From: Chlorops oryzae
Lineage: Eukaryota > Arthropoda > Insecta > Diptera > Chloropidae
Assembly: GCA_020466095.1 (NCBI GenBank)
Contig: CM035808.1
Span: 25,437,508-25,501,507, forward strand
DNA length: 64,000 nt
Direction: 5' to 3'
The translations under genes were made by a program, and so were the position numbers. Under the pieces are notes generated by a model. It saw only the letters and a list, made by a program, of their open reading frames with translations. It had not been told where the DNA came from and ran no database searches. This document shows positions 15,070 through 28,113 of the stretch, piece by piece (within the stretch, counting starts at the first letter, position 1; each line of letters opens with the position of its first letter).

Positions 15070-15146
15070 CGTCCCCTCAGAAAACGATTGTCGTATGTCC
15101 CATAAGAAATACATGCGACATACGACAGTCGTTTTCTGAGGGGACG
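15070..15146. repeat. 29-bp inverted repeat / hairpin (copy 1)
   Basis: Arms 15070-15098 and 15118-15146 pair over 29 bp with one G:T-type mismatch around a 19-nt loop. The arms start CGTCCCCTCAGAAAACGA. The identical hairpin is in copy 2. Confidence 0.85.
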
Positions 15147-15359
15147 AAATGGAAGATGTGCGGTGTACAATCATTTATTTGGAAATAGCGGAAAGTCAAA
15201 ACATAGTGCCTCAATATTGTCGGGATGCTTGGTATATGAAAGTTGATTTTCTTATTAAATTCGTACGCCTAGTTAAGGTAAAAATGCCGACTACTTTTCA
15301 AGCAATTTTTGGTCGAATCTCCTTTTTAATTCCCAAACTTTAACAACGAAATATCTTAT

Positions 15360-15512
15360 TATGCCTTATTATTACCGCCAATCGACTTCCATTTTGTTCC
15401 CCACTTTGGACGAGGTAATTTCACCCTATTTAGGTCAGATCAACAAAATATTTTGACCTAAAAAAGGTAGAAATTGACCAATTTTCGACGTATTTTGCTA
15501 GTTGTGGAATAA
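15360..15512. mobile_element. truncated right end of the 30.1-31.2 kb TIR element (copy 1)
   Basis: TATTATTACCGCCAAT through CGTATTTTGCTAGTTGTGG aligns with 31083-31238. The other end of the element is not present. Repeated in copy 2 at about 18009-18161. Confidence 0.6.
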
Positions 15513-17718
15513 TAATGGTAAGCAAAATATATAACCGTTAAAAATCATTATCTTACTGGACAGAAACAGTTATACAATCGAACGGAGAAAAAACAATTTT
15601 GTTTTTGATCAGAAAATTCTCAGATATTGAAATGTCCTTAAACCTCACATATGTATAAAAATTTCCAAGCGAAAAATGAAACCTTTAATTGGTGTAACCA
15701 TCGAAGCGAGTTGTTGCAACCTCAAAGGAACGTTTAATTATAATTCAAAAATAATTTTCCCTCTTTTTTGTGGACGCCCGCACATACTGCTCCAATTAGT
15801 GTAGATGTTTATGCCGGCTGCACAATTTACCTGAGAATTGTTCAACATGCTTATGTCCCTTCTACCCTGTTGAGTAATTAGCTCAAGTGTTCCAGTTGTA
15901 AGACTCTGAGAAATCGCTTTCCTGCTTGTGCCTTTATTTACCGACGCCATGACGCCGAAAAAAAGGAGATTATTAAAATTTTAAAACGTTAATTACAAAA
16001 AAAATGTGGCAGTGGTTTTTTTGGCTTTACCAAGGAAAACATTTCTTTGTACACACGCGTTTGTGGGCTTTATTTATTTATTTTTGTTAATGTCACCAAG
16101 CAACAATGTTGTCACAACATTGCCGAGTGTATTGGAAATAATTAATTTCTTTTTATCATACAAGAAGGCATGAGCGGATGAGGAGATAATTAATGAGGAC
16201 ATATACAAGTTTAAGGCTATTAATGCTCTCGAGAAAGTAAATATTTATGGTAATAAGAGATCGATGTGAATATTCACAAAAAACTTTTCCAAACAAAAAA
16301 AAAAAACACAAATTTTTTGAATTATTCTAATGGCTCAAAAGGAGACTGCTTGCTATAATTTCAAATAAAATATTATTCAAAAAGCGAAAGGAAAAGAAAT
16401 TAACAAATAAATTTGCATAAAAATGTCCTTCAGCGAGGCGCCTCAAAAGTTTAAATGAAACATTATGACAAGTTCAAATGATATTCGGAAGCAGCCCGGT
16501 GTGTAAAGAACGGAAAAACCTTACAATTTGCATAGCTTTCTGAGAATGTGTGAGGAATAATTGCTTTATTAACATATAAAGCATGACAAGGAGCAATGAG
16601 CATAAAAACTCTACGATAAAACAATAAAAAAAAGAACATGCAAATGTTTATCATGAGTGTTTGAATAAGACGACTCTTCGATATGTTCCGACGACCAAGT
16701 AGAGAATCCAACTAGTCCCTGTGCGACGTAATTGCCCCTTGTGAATGTTAAGCCATTTGTCTCAGGATAATTTCATGATGTTGTTTAACATCCCTTGGGC
16801 GATTTTAGCTGGCAAAAAGAAAGTATTCATTTCGCCTCCAGAGTATCCATTTGCTACGACTTTTTGTGAACGAAATACTGAGCAAAATCTCTTACAAATA
16901 TTGTCATGTATGAGAGCTTTATTTTCTTGAGATGGTTCTATGGCTTAAGGAGTTTGTCTTATTCGACAAACTTTATTTTTCGATTTTCGATTTTTTTTGT
17001 ACTTTTTATAGCTTGGATATTTGAGAAAATCGTGCTTAAAGGATTTTTTGAAATCCGAAATCGTTTAGAAGATATCGCCTTCTTTGTCGAGCAAGGACTG
17101 CGCTAAAACGAATAATTTTTGCGTTGCTTCCAGCTTTAAACGCATTTACCTCGAAACCACTTTATTTTGAACTCGCGGCCTTGATTTCTCCTGTTCAACT
17201 GGACCGATTTTAATGAAACAAAGTGAATTTGACGCAGGATTGTCACAATTTTTGGGTGATCTTCAATCATAGTTTGAACAAATTTTTTCTAATTTTCTTT
17301 TTACACTGAACTACAAAAAATATACCCAAGATCGCTGTGTCATTTTTCATTAGCCGCCATATTGTCAAAAAAAATTAAAGGGATTGAAGTTATACGTAGG
17401 CATGAGTAAGAATATTTCACCACAAGCTACATTTTAATATTACCTTCCCAGTGCGTTTAGAAAAGCAGATTTTTTTTTTTCAAACCCACGCGGACAAATT
17501 CCCCGGGAATATTAAGAATCGAGCTGATATTCTTGATCAGGATCGAAAACTGAATGGATTCCAAATGGCAGGACCAATCACGCCAGAATTTGGCAGAACA
17601 ACATACCAACATACCTGGGCCCCCAAGTCAAAATAGGCGATATCCGACCACAAATGGAGATTTTCGTAACTTCCGAAATGAAAATTCATTTTCGAAACAT
17701 TGGTTGATCAAGACAAAG

Positions 17719-17795
17719 CGTCCCCTCAGAAAACGATTGTCGTATGTCCCATAAGAAATACATGCGACATACGACAGTCGTTTTCTGAGGGGACG
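17719..17795. repeat. 29-bp inverted repeat / hairpin (copy 2)
   Basis: Exact counterpart of the hairpin at 15070-15146, with the same loop and the same single mismatch. Confidence 0.85.
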
Positions 17796-18008
17796 AAATG
17801 GAAGATGTGCGGTGTACAATCATTTATTTGGAAATAGCGGAAAGTCAAAACATAGTGCCTCAATATTGTCGGGATGCTTGGTATATGAAAGTTGATTTTC
17901 TTATTAAATTCGTACGCCTAGTTAAGGTAAAAATGCCGACTACTTTTCAAGCAATTTTTGGTCGAATCTCCTTTTTAATTCCCAAACTTTAACAACGAAA
18001 TATCTTAT

Positions 18009-18161
18009 TATGCCTTATTATTACCGCCAATCGACTTCCATTTTGTTCCCCACTTTGGACGAGGTAATTTCACCCTATTTAGGTCAGATCAACAAAATAT
18101 TTTGACCTAAAAAAGGTAGAAATTGACCAATTTTCGACGTATTTTGCTAGTTGTGGAATAA
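18009..18161. mobile_element. truncated right end of the 30.1-31.2 kb TIR element (copy 2)
   Basis: Same fragment as 15360-15512, carried along by the tandem duplication. Confidence 0.6.
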
Positions 18162-20036
18162 TAATGGTAAGCAAAATATATAACCGTTAAAAATCATTAT
18201 CTTACTGGACAGAAACAGTTATACAATCGAACGGAGAAAAAACAATTTTGTTTTTGATCAGAAAATTCTCAGATATTGAAATGTCCTTAAACCTCACATA
18301 TGTATAAAAATTTCCAAGCGAAAAATGAAACCTTTAATTGGTGTAACCATCGAAGCGAGTTGTTGCAACCTCAAAGGAACGTTTAATTATAATTCAAAAA
18401 TAATTTTCCCTCTTTTTTGTGGACGCCCGCACATACTGCTCCAATTAGTGTAGATGTTTATGCCGGCTGCACAATTTACCTGAGAATTGTTCAACATGCT
18501 TATGTCCCTTCTACCCTGTTGAGTAATTAGCTCAAGTGTTCCAGTTGTAAGACTCTGAGAAATCGCTTTCCTGCTTGTGCCTTTATTTACCGACGCCATG
18601 ACGCCGAAAAAAAGGAGATTATTAAAATTTTAAAACGTTAATTACAAAAAAAAAAAAAAAAAAAAATGTGGCAGTGGTTTTTTTGGCTTTACCAAGGAAA
18701 ACATTTCTTTGTACACACGCGTTTGTGGGCTTTATTTATTTATTTTTGTTAATGTCACCAAGCAACAATGTTGTCACAACATTGCCGAGTGTATTGGAAA
18801 TAATTAATTTCTTTTTATCATACAAGAAGGCATGAGCGGATGAGGAGATAATTAATGAGGACATATACAAGTTTAAGGCTATTAATGCTCTCGAGAAAGT
18901 AAATATTTATGGTAATAAGAGATCGATGTGAATATTCACAAAAAACTTTTCCAAACAAAAAAAAAACACAAATTTTTTGAATTATTCTAATGGCTCAAAA
19001 GGAGACTGCTTGCTATAATTTCAAATAAAATATTATTCAAAAAGCGAAAGGAAAAGAAATTAACAAATAAATTTGCATAAAAATGTCCTTCAGCGAGGCG
19101 CCTCAAAAGTTTAAATGAAACATTATGACAAGTTCAAATGATATTCGGAAGCAGCCCGGTGTGTAAAGAACGGAAAAACCTTACAATTTGCATAGCTTTC
19201 TGAGAATGTGTGAGGAATAATTGCTTTATTAACATATAAAGCATGACAAGGAGCAATGAGCATAAAAACTCTACGATAAAACAATAAAAAAAAGAACATG
19301 CAAATGTTTATCATGAGTGTTTGAATAAGACGACTCTTCGATATGTTCCAACGACCATGTAGAGAATCCAACTAGTCCCTGTGCGACGTAATTGCCCCTT
19401 GTGAATGTTAAGCCATTTGTCTCAGGATAATTTCATGATGTTGTTTAACATCCCTTGGGCGATTTTAGCTGGCAAAAAGAAAGTATTCATTTCGCCTCCA
19501 GAGTATCCATTTGCTAAGACTTTTTGTGGACAAAATACTGAGAAAAATCTCTTACAAATATTGACATGTATGAGAGCTTTATTTTCTTGAGATGGTTCTA
19601 TGGCTTAAGGGGTTTGTCTTATTCGACAAACTTTATTTTTCGATTTTCGATTTTTTTTGTATTTTTTATAGCTTGGATACTTGAGAAAATCGTGCTTAAA
19701 GGATTTTTTGAAATCCGAAATCGTTTAGAAGATATAGCCTTCTTTGTCGAGCAAGGACTGCGCTAAAACGAATAATTTTTGCGTTGCTTCCAGCTTTAAA
19801 CGCATTTACCTCGAAACCACTTTATTTTGAACTCGCGGCCTTGATTTCTCCTGTTCAACTGGACCGATTTTAATGAAACAAAGTGAATTTGACGCAGGAT
19901 TGTCACAATTTTTGGGTGATCTTCAATCATAGTTTGAACAAATTTTTTCTAATTTTCTTTTTACACTGAACTACAAAAAATATACCCAAGATCGCTGTGT
20001 CATTTTTCATTAGCCGCCATATTGTCAAAAAAAATT

Positions 20037-22204
20037 GCAAAATTTTTTTCGAACTTCACCCGAAAGCGACATTTTTACTGATTATAATACCGTTTTTCTT
20101 TTTCATTTCAGATAACTTAGAGACGAAAAATCGTGGCCGCCGGCCCCCACCTGTTTTTTAGAGTCTCCACTTTGACGGCTGAGAACTTTTTTAGATCCGC
20201 CTTCACAATAAACAATAAAACGTGATTCTTTAATTATTTTCATTAATTTTGAACACAATAAAAAAAAAACTAAAAACCTCTCTTTTTCTGTTCTATCTGG
20301 ATTTTTTTAAATGGTGCAAAAACAGCCTCGCTAAGGAGACAACCCTTAGAATAATAAAATGAAAATATTATAACAGAAATGTTTGGTCCCTACCACGCCC
20401 GAAGAATATGAACACAAAAACTGGTCGTATTATGAACAAACTTTGTTCGAATTCATAATATTAAAACTTTCCCAGTCAAATATGTTTTGTGTGCACTTTT
20501 TAAAAGGCGCCTGTACAGGGGTCTGGACTTATACCCCTATCCCAAAAAAAAAAAATTTTTTTTCCCTTGGTCCCCTTTAATTCAGTGCATTTCAGGGGAA
20601 AATATAATCCCGGACACCGCCCCCTGCAAACCTGTACCCGTGTCCAATGGCCAAGTTTAAACGATTAGTCTCCTAGTTAACTGAAATTCGCAGGCATTGT
20701 AAAAGCGTTCATTCATTTAAGAAGATTGCCAGTTTAAAAGCCTCAAACTAGTAATACCCAAACCCACGCGAATATATTAAATATTTATGTATTAAAGTAT
20801 GTGTGTGTATATGTGTGTGTGTCTATGTACGCACTTCGTCGTTAAGTTTGTTAATAAATTGGTAAGTATATGTTCCTTATTCTTGAAACAAAAGACAAGC
20901 AATAAGCTTAAAAAAGAACAGCCGCAGAATTTCGACAGTAAAAAGCTCACTTCAGAAAAGGTCGCGCACTTAGGACTTCATACGTATTATATACTAGGTA
21001 TATATTATGTATGTATGTATATTGAATATATAACATGCAAGAAAAATAATCGCTGAAGTACGCAAGCACTCAGCAGATCTCTTCGTATGTAAATATTGAA
21101 AACTCAAGTGCCTCTCATAAAGGTCTCCCCGGTATAATTAGATTACTTGTTGTTTCGGTTCGCTTTTCGGCTTTTATTGGTTTGGTGTATTAAAGTTTCA
21201 TCTTGGATGCTTTCAGTTACTATCTTTGAGAGCTTTTTAACTTTATTTTAAGAACATAACAATGCTCCTGAGGCTGCAATTCTTCGACTCAAACGAATCG
21301 ACTTGCTCGAAAGAAGTCTTGGAAATCGATTTTGATACTATTGCATTTATTCAGACGACGAAGATACATCAGCCAGTGTTGATAAGAGATGTAAGATGCC
21401 TCGAAAATATTTAGGGAACGCCCAAAACCGATTGGATTGATACCAACAAAAAATATTAAGCTTTGGTGGAATACTCAACATATGTGGTGGCGAATCGTAT
21501 TGTGAAAATCCTCATTTGAGATATCAGACGGTTAAAACTCATGAGTCATAAGTAAAGAAGAGTCAGCACCAGTCTGAAGTAAGATTTACTACACCACTGC
21601 CCAACTCCAACGATAGACGTGCGTTTTTATTATCATCGATACTTACGATTTAAGCTTACGGAATTGCTCAAGAGTGGAACACAAGAGATTATGAATAGAA
21701 TTGTAAAATAATGCCACCAAATAGTACCTATCGCTCTAGAGGATGGCAAGCATTAATGAATTATTGTTAGAGTATTTTCTAACTTGATTTATTATAAACT
21801 CAACCACAATGGCAAGACTCGTATTACTTACGAATAATCCATGATTTATTACATCAACAAATGAGCTCAAACCAACTCAGCTCGTTGGCAAGCCGCGAAG
21901 CACATTAAGGAGTAGTGGATTTTGTACAGGGATAAAATGGTTGATGTAGTTAGTACTGATAAAGCATATATCAAAATGAAATTTCTAGTAATTCCTGCTG
22001 CATTCAATAAATCAAATTGATAACTTGATCCCCTTCATAAATAGAACAAAATAAAAATTCGTATGGAACAAGAAGCTATTTAAAGAGCTTTGACACGCAA
22101 GCCTTTTTGAGTATGCTGTCGTATAACCAGCGAGGAGGAATATCCTTTCGCAGTTGATTTTTTAAGTCGGATTTCGCAATATTTTTTTCGTTTTATTTAA
22201 AATT
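20037..22204. other. non-coding region, no gene recognised
   Basis: No recognised gene. Includes TG-rich and TATG-rich microsatellite stretches around 20797-20826 and 21000-21020. Confidence 0.5.
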
Positions 22205-22220
22205 TTGAATCGAACTATTT

Positions 22221-22954
22221 TTTTCTGTCTGTCGCTCTCCCTCTCTCTCACTCTCCCGCTCTGTCTCTCTCTCTCTGTCTCTCTCTGTCTCTCTCTGTCT
22301 CTCTCTGTCTCTCTCTGTCTCTCTCTGTCTCTCTCTGTCTCTCTCTGTCTCTCTCTGTCTCTCTCTGTCTCTCTCTGTCTCTCTCTGTCTCTCTCTGTCT
22401 CTCTCTGTCTCTCTCTGTCTCTCTCTGTCTCTCTCTGTCTCTCTCTGTCTCTCTCTGTTCTCTCTCTCTGTCTCTCTCTGCTCTCGTCTCTCTCTGTCTC
22501 TCTCTGTCTCTCTCTGTCTCTCTCTGTCTCTCTCTGTCTCTCTCTGTCTCTCTCTGTCTCTCTCTGTCTCTCTCTCTCTGTCTCTCTCTGTCTCTCTCTG
22601 TCTCTCTCTGTCTCTCTCTGTCTCTCTCTGTCTCTCTCTGTCTCTCTCTGTCTCTCTCTCTGTCTCTCTCTGTCTCTCTCTGTCTCTCTCTGTCTCTCTC
22701 TGTCTCTCTCTGTCTCTCTCTCTGTCTCTCTTTCTCTCTGTCTCTCTCTGTCTCTCTCTGTCTCTCTCTGTCTCTCTCTGTCTCTCTCTCTCTGTCTCTC
22801 TCTGTCTCTCTCTTTCTCTCTCTGTCTCTCTCTGTCTCTCTCTGTCTCTCTCTCTGTCTCTCTCTGTCTCTCTCTGTCTCTCTCTGTCTCTCTCTGTCTC
22901 TCTCTGTCTCTCTCTCTCTGTCTCTCTCTGTCTCTCTCTTTCTCTCTCTCTCTT

Positions 22955-23005
<51 letters not shown>

Positions 23006-23010
23006 ATCTA

Positions 23011-23065
<55 letters not shown>

Positions 23066-23070
23066 CTGCC
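22221..23070. repeat. 850-bp CT microsatellite, mainly (CTCTCTCTGT)n
   Basis: Dominant 10-bp unit CTCTCTCTGT, with interspersed 8- and 12-bp variants, decaying at the right into pure CT with CTAT interruptions. It leaves a long open frame on the plus strand that is a low-complexity artefact, not a gene. The minus strand is a dense array of GAGAG sites. Confidence 0.95.
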
Positions 23071-24835
23071 TCATATTAAAAATGTAGAATAAACGACATT
23101 TTTAATAAAACTCATGTGCATAAACCAGTTGAGAATTATATATAGGTATGAAACTTGGTATTGTTTCTCAGGGGCCTTAGCGCATCACATCGACATACAT
23201 TAAATTCAGTTAGTTCAGAGAAAGACGAGAAAGCGCGCAATTCCATTGCACTGAATAACCCCAGGCCTTCAACATTATTCTGCTTAACCCTAGCCAAATT
23301 ATAAAAAATAAAAGAATCCATTAAAGCAAACGAAAGGCTTTTATAAAGCCATGCAATAAAAGCACTGTAAAAAATAATGAATTTGGCCTTAACTTTTTGT
23401 TAGAAAAATTAAATTTTCAAATAAAATGTAAAAAACAATTCAGCGATTTCGAAAGAATTCAACTAAATTTAACTTCATTCAATTATCCCATCGAATCAAC
23501 CAACGACCTGACCAATTGGAGCTCTTGCAAAACTAAGCACCTTTATGATAAATCCGCTTGTTTTAAGGCATAAACTTATGTGGAATCACTCTTGTCACAA
23601 ACGAGACCTCACTTGTGCGCATGTGTTGCCGGAAGACTTTCTCTTAATATGTTTGAAAGTAACACGTTCACGCTCTCTATTTTTTTATAATTATTTTAAT
23701 TAATAACACGATTTTGTTTTAATTTAATAATTAATAGCTAAGAAAAAAATGGTCTTTCATTAAAAAAAACACACCAAAATGAACAAAGAGCATAGAAACA
23801 GATATAGCTCTCCCTTACATAAGGTCTAGACATAAAATATGCAGTATTTTATCGAACACAGAATGCACATAAGTATCAAATTATATCACAATCTTTTATT
23901 TTATTAAATAGAAATTCGCTTTCGCCGTTTCATAATGTATAGATTTCGCTTCACTGCAAATACGCTTTGAGTCTTTCATTTCTCTAAGTGTAAGAATTCG
24001 TGTGCATTCAGATATCCTTTCGAAATTAATCGCTTGTCAAACTAAAGAGATTGTGTCAATGAAAGAAATATTGAATGTATTGCAATCTAATTTGGAATTT
24101 TTGGCAGAGATAAGGCGGCATAAAGGATACTGCAGAGTCGCGTATTTTAAAAGTGTTTCTGATATATACAGGGTGTCCAGGCAACTTTATGCAAAATTTG
24201 AATACGCGATACCTCGTGTCAAGGGTTATGCTTTTTGCTACCAATTGCCTTAAATGTGCCTTTATTGAATTACAGCACTTTGAAAAAAGATGATTTTTGT
24301 ATGAATTTTTAAATATTATAAAAAATAGGTAGGTACCTATTTAGAAATTTTCAAAAAAAAATTTGTCTATACAAAATGTGCCCCCTGGGAAAACAGTAGG
24401 TGGATGCAATATTAGAGTTAGTTTTCTTCTCGGAAACTTCCAACTGGGAATTTTTGCATTTTTTATTATTTTCGGGGTAAAACATAATACCGAATTAAAA
24501 CTTGTCTTCAAATCGCAACTAATTTAAGTAAATTTGCCATACATAATCAAGGAACCATATTTGTTTAAGGATTGGTCACGAGTGCAGAGATGGCATAATA
24601 CGAGTATTCTTATGCTTTGTACTCATTATTAACGCTTATCAACAGGGCTCGGATTTTGTTAAGTTTTTATAAATTTAAAGCATGCTTTATGAGGCAAAAA
24701 TTTTTCTTACCAACATTTTGCGAATGAGTTAAGCGAAGTTGAAAGCGGTTTGAAGCGCTTTTCTAACTTCAAAAAAATTCATATTGTAGATAAAAATGTG
24801 CGTTAGAAAAATTTTTTTACTCCATGAACTATGCT
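23071..24835. other. non-coding region, no gene recognised
   Basis: No gene recognised. A short frame at 24002-24253 has no recognisable domain. Confidence 0.5.
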
Positions 24836-25776
24836 TCAAAGGGTTCTGGCCGGTTGAGCAAAGGCATGTGGCTCCCTGAGAGGAATTTTTAAATTTTGTT
24901 GATTTTTCAATAAGTGCCATCTAAAAATACTGTGGAGACCACTTTTTAGATTCTTATTTTCAATAGTCCTTGAGATATCCTTGAAAATCCTTTTTTGGTA
25001 AGCCTTTTTTCAAAATTAAATATCTCAACACCCAATTGAGATAGAACAACGAACTAAAAAGATTATGTTAGATAATAAAACGGAGAAAGTAAAAAAAATA
25101 TTTTTTAATTTTTACACTCAAAAAAAATTTTTCACAAAATTAAAAAGAAAATTTTAACTATTTTTTTCAGTCTACTCCCAGTTTCGCGCCGCTCTATAAA
25201 TTTTTTGAAAGAAAAAAATACTCAAATTGGATGGCGAAACAGTGTGATATTCAAAAAATTGAAAGTGCACCTTTATTCTCCCAGTACAAATGTGTGCAAT
25301 ATGGTACAAAAACACATCACCCATACGCCATATGCAATTTTTTGAATATCACACTGTTTCGCCATCCGATTTGAGTATTTTTTTCTTTCAAATGAAATTA
25401 AACACTAGGGGATATTTTTTTAAAAATTTATAGAGCGGCGCGAAACTGGGAGTACACTGAAAAAAATAGTTAACTTTTTTTTTTTAATTTTGTGAAAAAA
25501 GTTTTTTGAGTGTAAACATTTAAAAAAAAATATACTTTCTGCGTTTTATTATCTAACATAATCTTTTTAGTTTGTCGTTCTATCTCAATTGGGTGTTGAG
25601 ATATTTAATTTTGAAAAAAGGCTTACCAGAAAAGGATTTTCAAGGATATTTCACGGACTATTGAAAATATAAATCTAAAAAGTGGTGTCCACAGTGTTTT
25701 TAGATGGCACCTATCGAAAAATCAACAAAATTCAAAAATTCCTTTCAGGGAGCCGCAGTCGGCCAGACCCTTTATA
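24836..25776. mobile_element. foldback element with 430-440 bp inverted arms
   Basis: Left arm about 24836-25261 and right arm about 25335-25776 are reverse complements with scattered mismatches and small indels around a 73-nt spacer. Matching landmarks: TCGCGCCGCTCTATAAATTT versus AAATTTATAGAGCGGCGCGA, and GGCTCCCTG versus CAGGGAGCC near the tips. No transposase. Its class cannot be assigned and no target-site duplication was resolved. Confidence 0.88.
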
Positions 25777-27734
25777 AAAGCAACAAAATCCGATCGCTGC
25801 TTATCAACTTATTAAATCTTTCAATCATGATTCATGAATCATGCTTGAAGTATACCTACAATTTTATAGGAACAGTTTGGAAAATAATTCAACAATGCAT
25901 GCGGAAAACGAGGATATTCTTCCATTGAATTATCGAATTGTTATCTAATGAAACCAAAAGCACATACAGACGATAAGTAAATTGGATTAGAATCGAAGAC
26001 AATCGTTCGTTGAATAACCACACCAATTGATCTCTTTTATCCATCACTAACCGCCAACCGTTCGCCGCAATCATTATTCACCTACACACACCAATGAAGC
26101 TGGCCATTTTTATAATTGAATGCAGCACTTTGTCACAAATTGAATTGCGAACCATAATGAAATAGACACATAATGAAATTTCATTTTAAACTTCCCCATT
26201 AAACCATTGCTTCACATCTCCGACAAGCATAAATATTTACATACATGTCTGTGGGGTCTACTCACAGTTCGTTCGCTTCGCAACAATAAGGAGCAATGCG
26301 CACATGCAGACGAGAAGGTTCATAGAGCTCATTTACCACAAACATGTCCTAATGAAAAAAAAAATGTTCAATATTACCTCAGAATGAAAAACGCATTTCA
26401 TTGCATATTTTGCTTGAACAGCTGAAGCTTTTTTCTTCTAAAATACCCTTTGGGTCTTTTTGCGTATGCGTAAGCAGCATCGAAATCGCTTTGAATGCCT
26501 TCATCGCTGTTTAATCAACAAAAAAAACCACACATCTTTAAGCGTGCCTACAATTTTTCTGCAGCCTTTCTTGCGAAGCTCAAAGGCATAGGCGTATTCT
26601 CATTAGCATTTCATTTCTTTTTCCTATTCCTATTCTCATTCCTATGCTTGAAAAACCACAAAAAGGCATGGCAAACTTAATACAACATGCCATATGCCGC
26701 TTAAGAACAAACATACATACATACATGCTATGTACATATTTATACACCATACATTCCCACAATCGTTTAACTACACAAATGTGTAATCGTAACACTCAAT
26801 TACCTTGCTGAATTACACTATGAATTACTTTGACTCACCAAGTACGGCCGCCATCGTCCCAAGCAATGCCGAGCACGTGGGATTGTTATCTCCTTGTTAT
26901 GCATTCAACGCCTCCGAATATAGCAACTCTAAATACCGCCAATGATTGCGATCTTCTGGTGGCTGCTTTTCATGGGTTCACCTGTTCCGAACGCAATAGC
27001 AACCAACTCATATTCATCGTATCCCCATACCCTATTCGCCATCATTTTCACGCATTGTTCATTTTCCATTTTATTTCAGTCGCCGGCATTTATTTTGCCT
27101 TTTCCTGCCGTCAAATGTTTTTCTTTTCTTTCTTTCAGTTATTTTTCATACACACCGATAAGCACATTTATTGGTTTCTCTTTCATTTACGTAGCTTTAT
27201 TATGACATTTTTCTTACAACTTTAAGGAGAAACGGAAACGAAATCGATGGCAATTTCGATTGAAACCGAAACATTGGCAAATTCATGTGAAAAACATACC
27301 TACTTTTTAAATATTACACAATAACGAGCTTTTATATTGCGCTTTAAAACATGATTTTCATGGAATATAATGCGAAGAATGACTGTTCTCCAGCGAGAGA
27401 ACTAAAAACTATCACTGATCAACCGAAATTGTTGAGAGCGACTTTAAAGTTTTCTGTGCGAGCGTAACCTTTTTGCATAACAAACAAAAAATGGTTTCTC
27501 TCAACAAAGGAGAAGAAACAAAGTCCGAAAAATATAAATCTCACGCAGCGAGCGCAGGTATACAATTTTCGTTTATTTCGGTCCTTGTGTCGTTGTTGTT
27601 GCGTTTTACTAAATTCAAATGCACTGCCCTCACTGCATTTCCTTATTTGGTTTTTAGCGTGATTCTGTTTTTTGTTTTTGTATTTTTTTAAAGTGCGCTT
27701 TGAATGTGAAGCCGTGTTTTTCTGACTGTGTGTT
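25777..27734. other. non-coding region, no gene recognised
   Basis: No gene recognised. Contains a CATA microsatellite at about 26711-26725. The overlapping open frames at 26830-27225 are two frames of the same stretch with no domain. Confidence 0.5.
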
Positions 27735-28113
27735 CCCTGCAGGAAATGTCAATAGTGAATTTATACTCTTTCTCTACTGACTGCGTCAACAGTACTACTA
27801 ACAAGTTATACCCGTCGCAATGCTTTGGGTTATTGACATTTAACATTGAGTTGTCATTGAATGTCAACAGTAGACCGAAAAACTATTGACGAACTATTGA
27901 CGTCGGTAGTATTATGTAGACCAAAGTAGTACTATTTCGCTTTATAAGGAGACACGTTGTTGACATGGTCAATAAAGATTAACTATACCTCTTGACAGGA
28001 CAGTTTCTCTAATGAGACCGCCTATAAATACTGTTGACGTTAGAACTAGTTCTCTTGTCTATATTGACGTCAGTATAGACATGGGGCCATATGGCGACAG
28101 GGTTCCTGCAGGG
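27735..28113. mobile_element. possible piggyBac-like or other short-TIR miniature (379 bp)
   Basis: Termini CCCTGCAGGA and TCCTGCAGGG. The right flank is TTAA but the left flank is TGTT, so the TTAA duplication is incomplete. The interior is rich in ATTGACGT/ACTATTGAC motifs, including TTGACGTCAG. No coding capacity. Confidence 0.45.

Larger units (their letters stand above)
14731..17380 (+). repeat. 2.65-kb direct tandem duplication, copy 1
   Basis: Starts at GGATTGAAGTTATACG and is followed immediately by a second head-to-tail copy beginning with the same bases. No convincing gene inside; the short frames that recur in both copies show no known domain. Contains a near-perfect hairpin (15070-15146) and the right end of the element seen intact at 30.1-31.2 kb. 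Confidence 0.93.
17381..20036 (+). repeat. 2.65-kb direct tandem duplication, copy 2
   Basis: Offset 2649-2660 bp from copy 1. It differs mainly by A/T homopolymer length (an A run of about 22 near 18645), by about four substitutions in the first 140 bp and by about eleven in the segment matching 16690-17077 of copy 1. About 1.8 kb in the middle shows no substitutions that I could see. Confidence 0.93.

Noticed and set aside
14905..19766. Pairs of identical short frames at 2649-2660 bp spacing
   Set aside because: A consequence of the tandem duplication; the frames have no domain and no substitution pattern of coding sequence.
22205..23092. 295-codon open frame rich in Leu, Ser, Cys and Val
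   Set aside because: It is the translation of the CTCTCTCTGT microsatellite; any frame of such DNA stays open.
24168..24253. CAGGGTGTCCAGGCAAC as a transposon terminus
   Set aside because: No matching inverted end found within several kilobases.
24729..25928. Two similar short proteins (MALIEKSTKFKNS and MAPIEKSTKFKNS)
   Set aside because: They are the same arm sequence of the foldback element read on opposite strands, not paralogous genes.
26830..27225. 131-codon open frame
   Set aside because: No domain, low-complexity Phe/Ser-rich composition from T-rich DNA, and an overlapping open frame in another phase.
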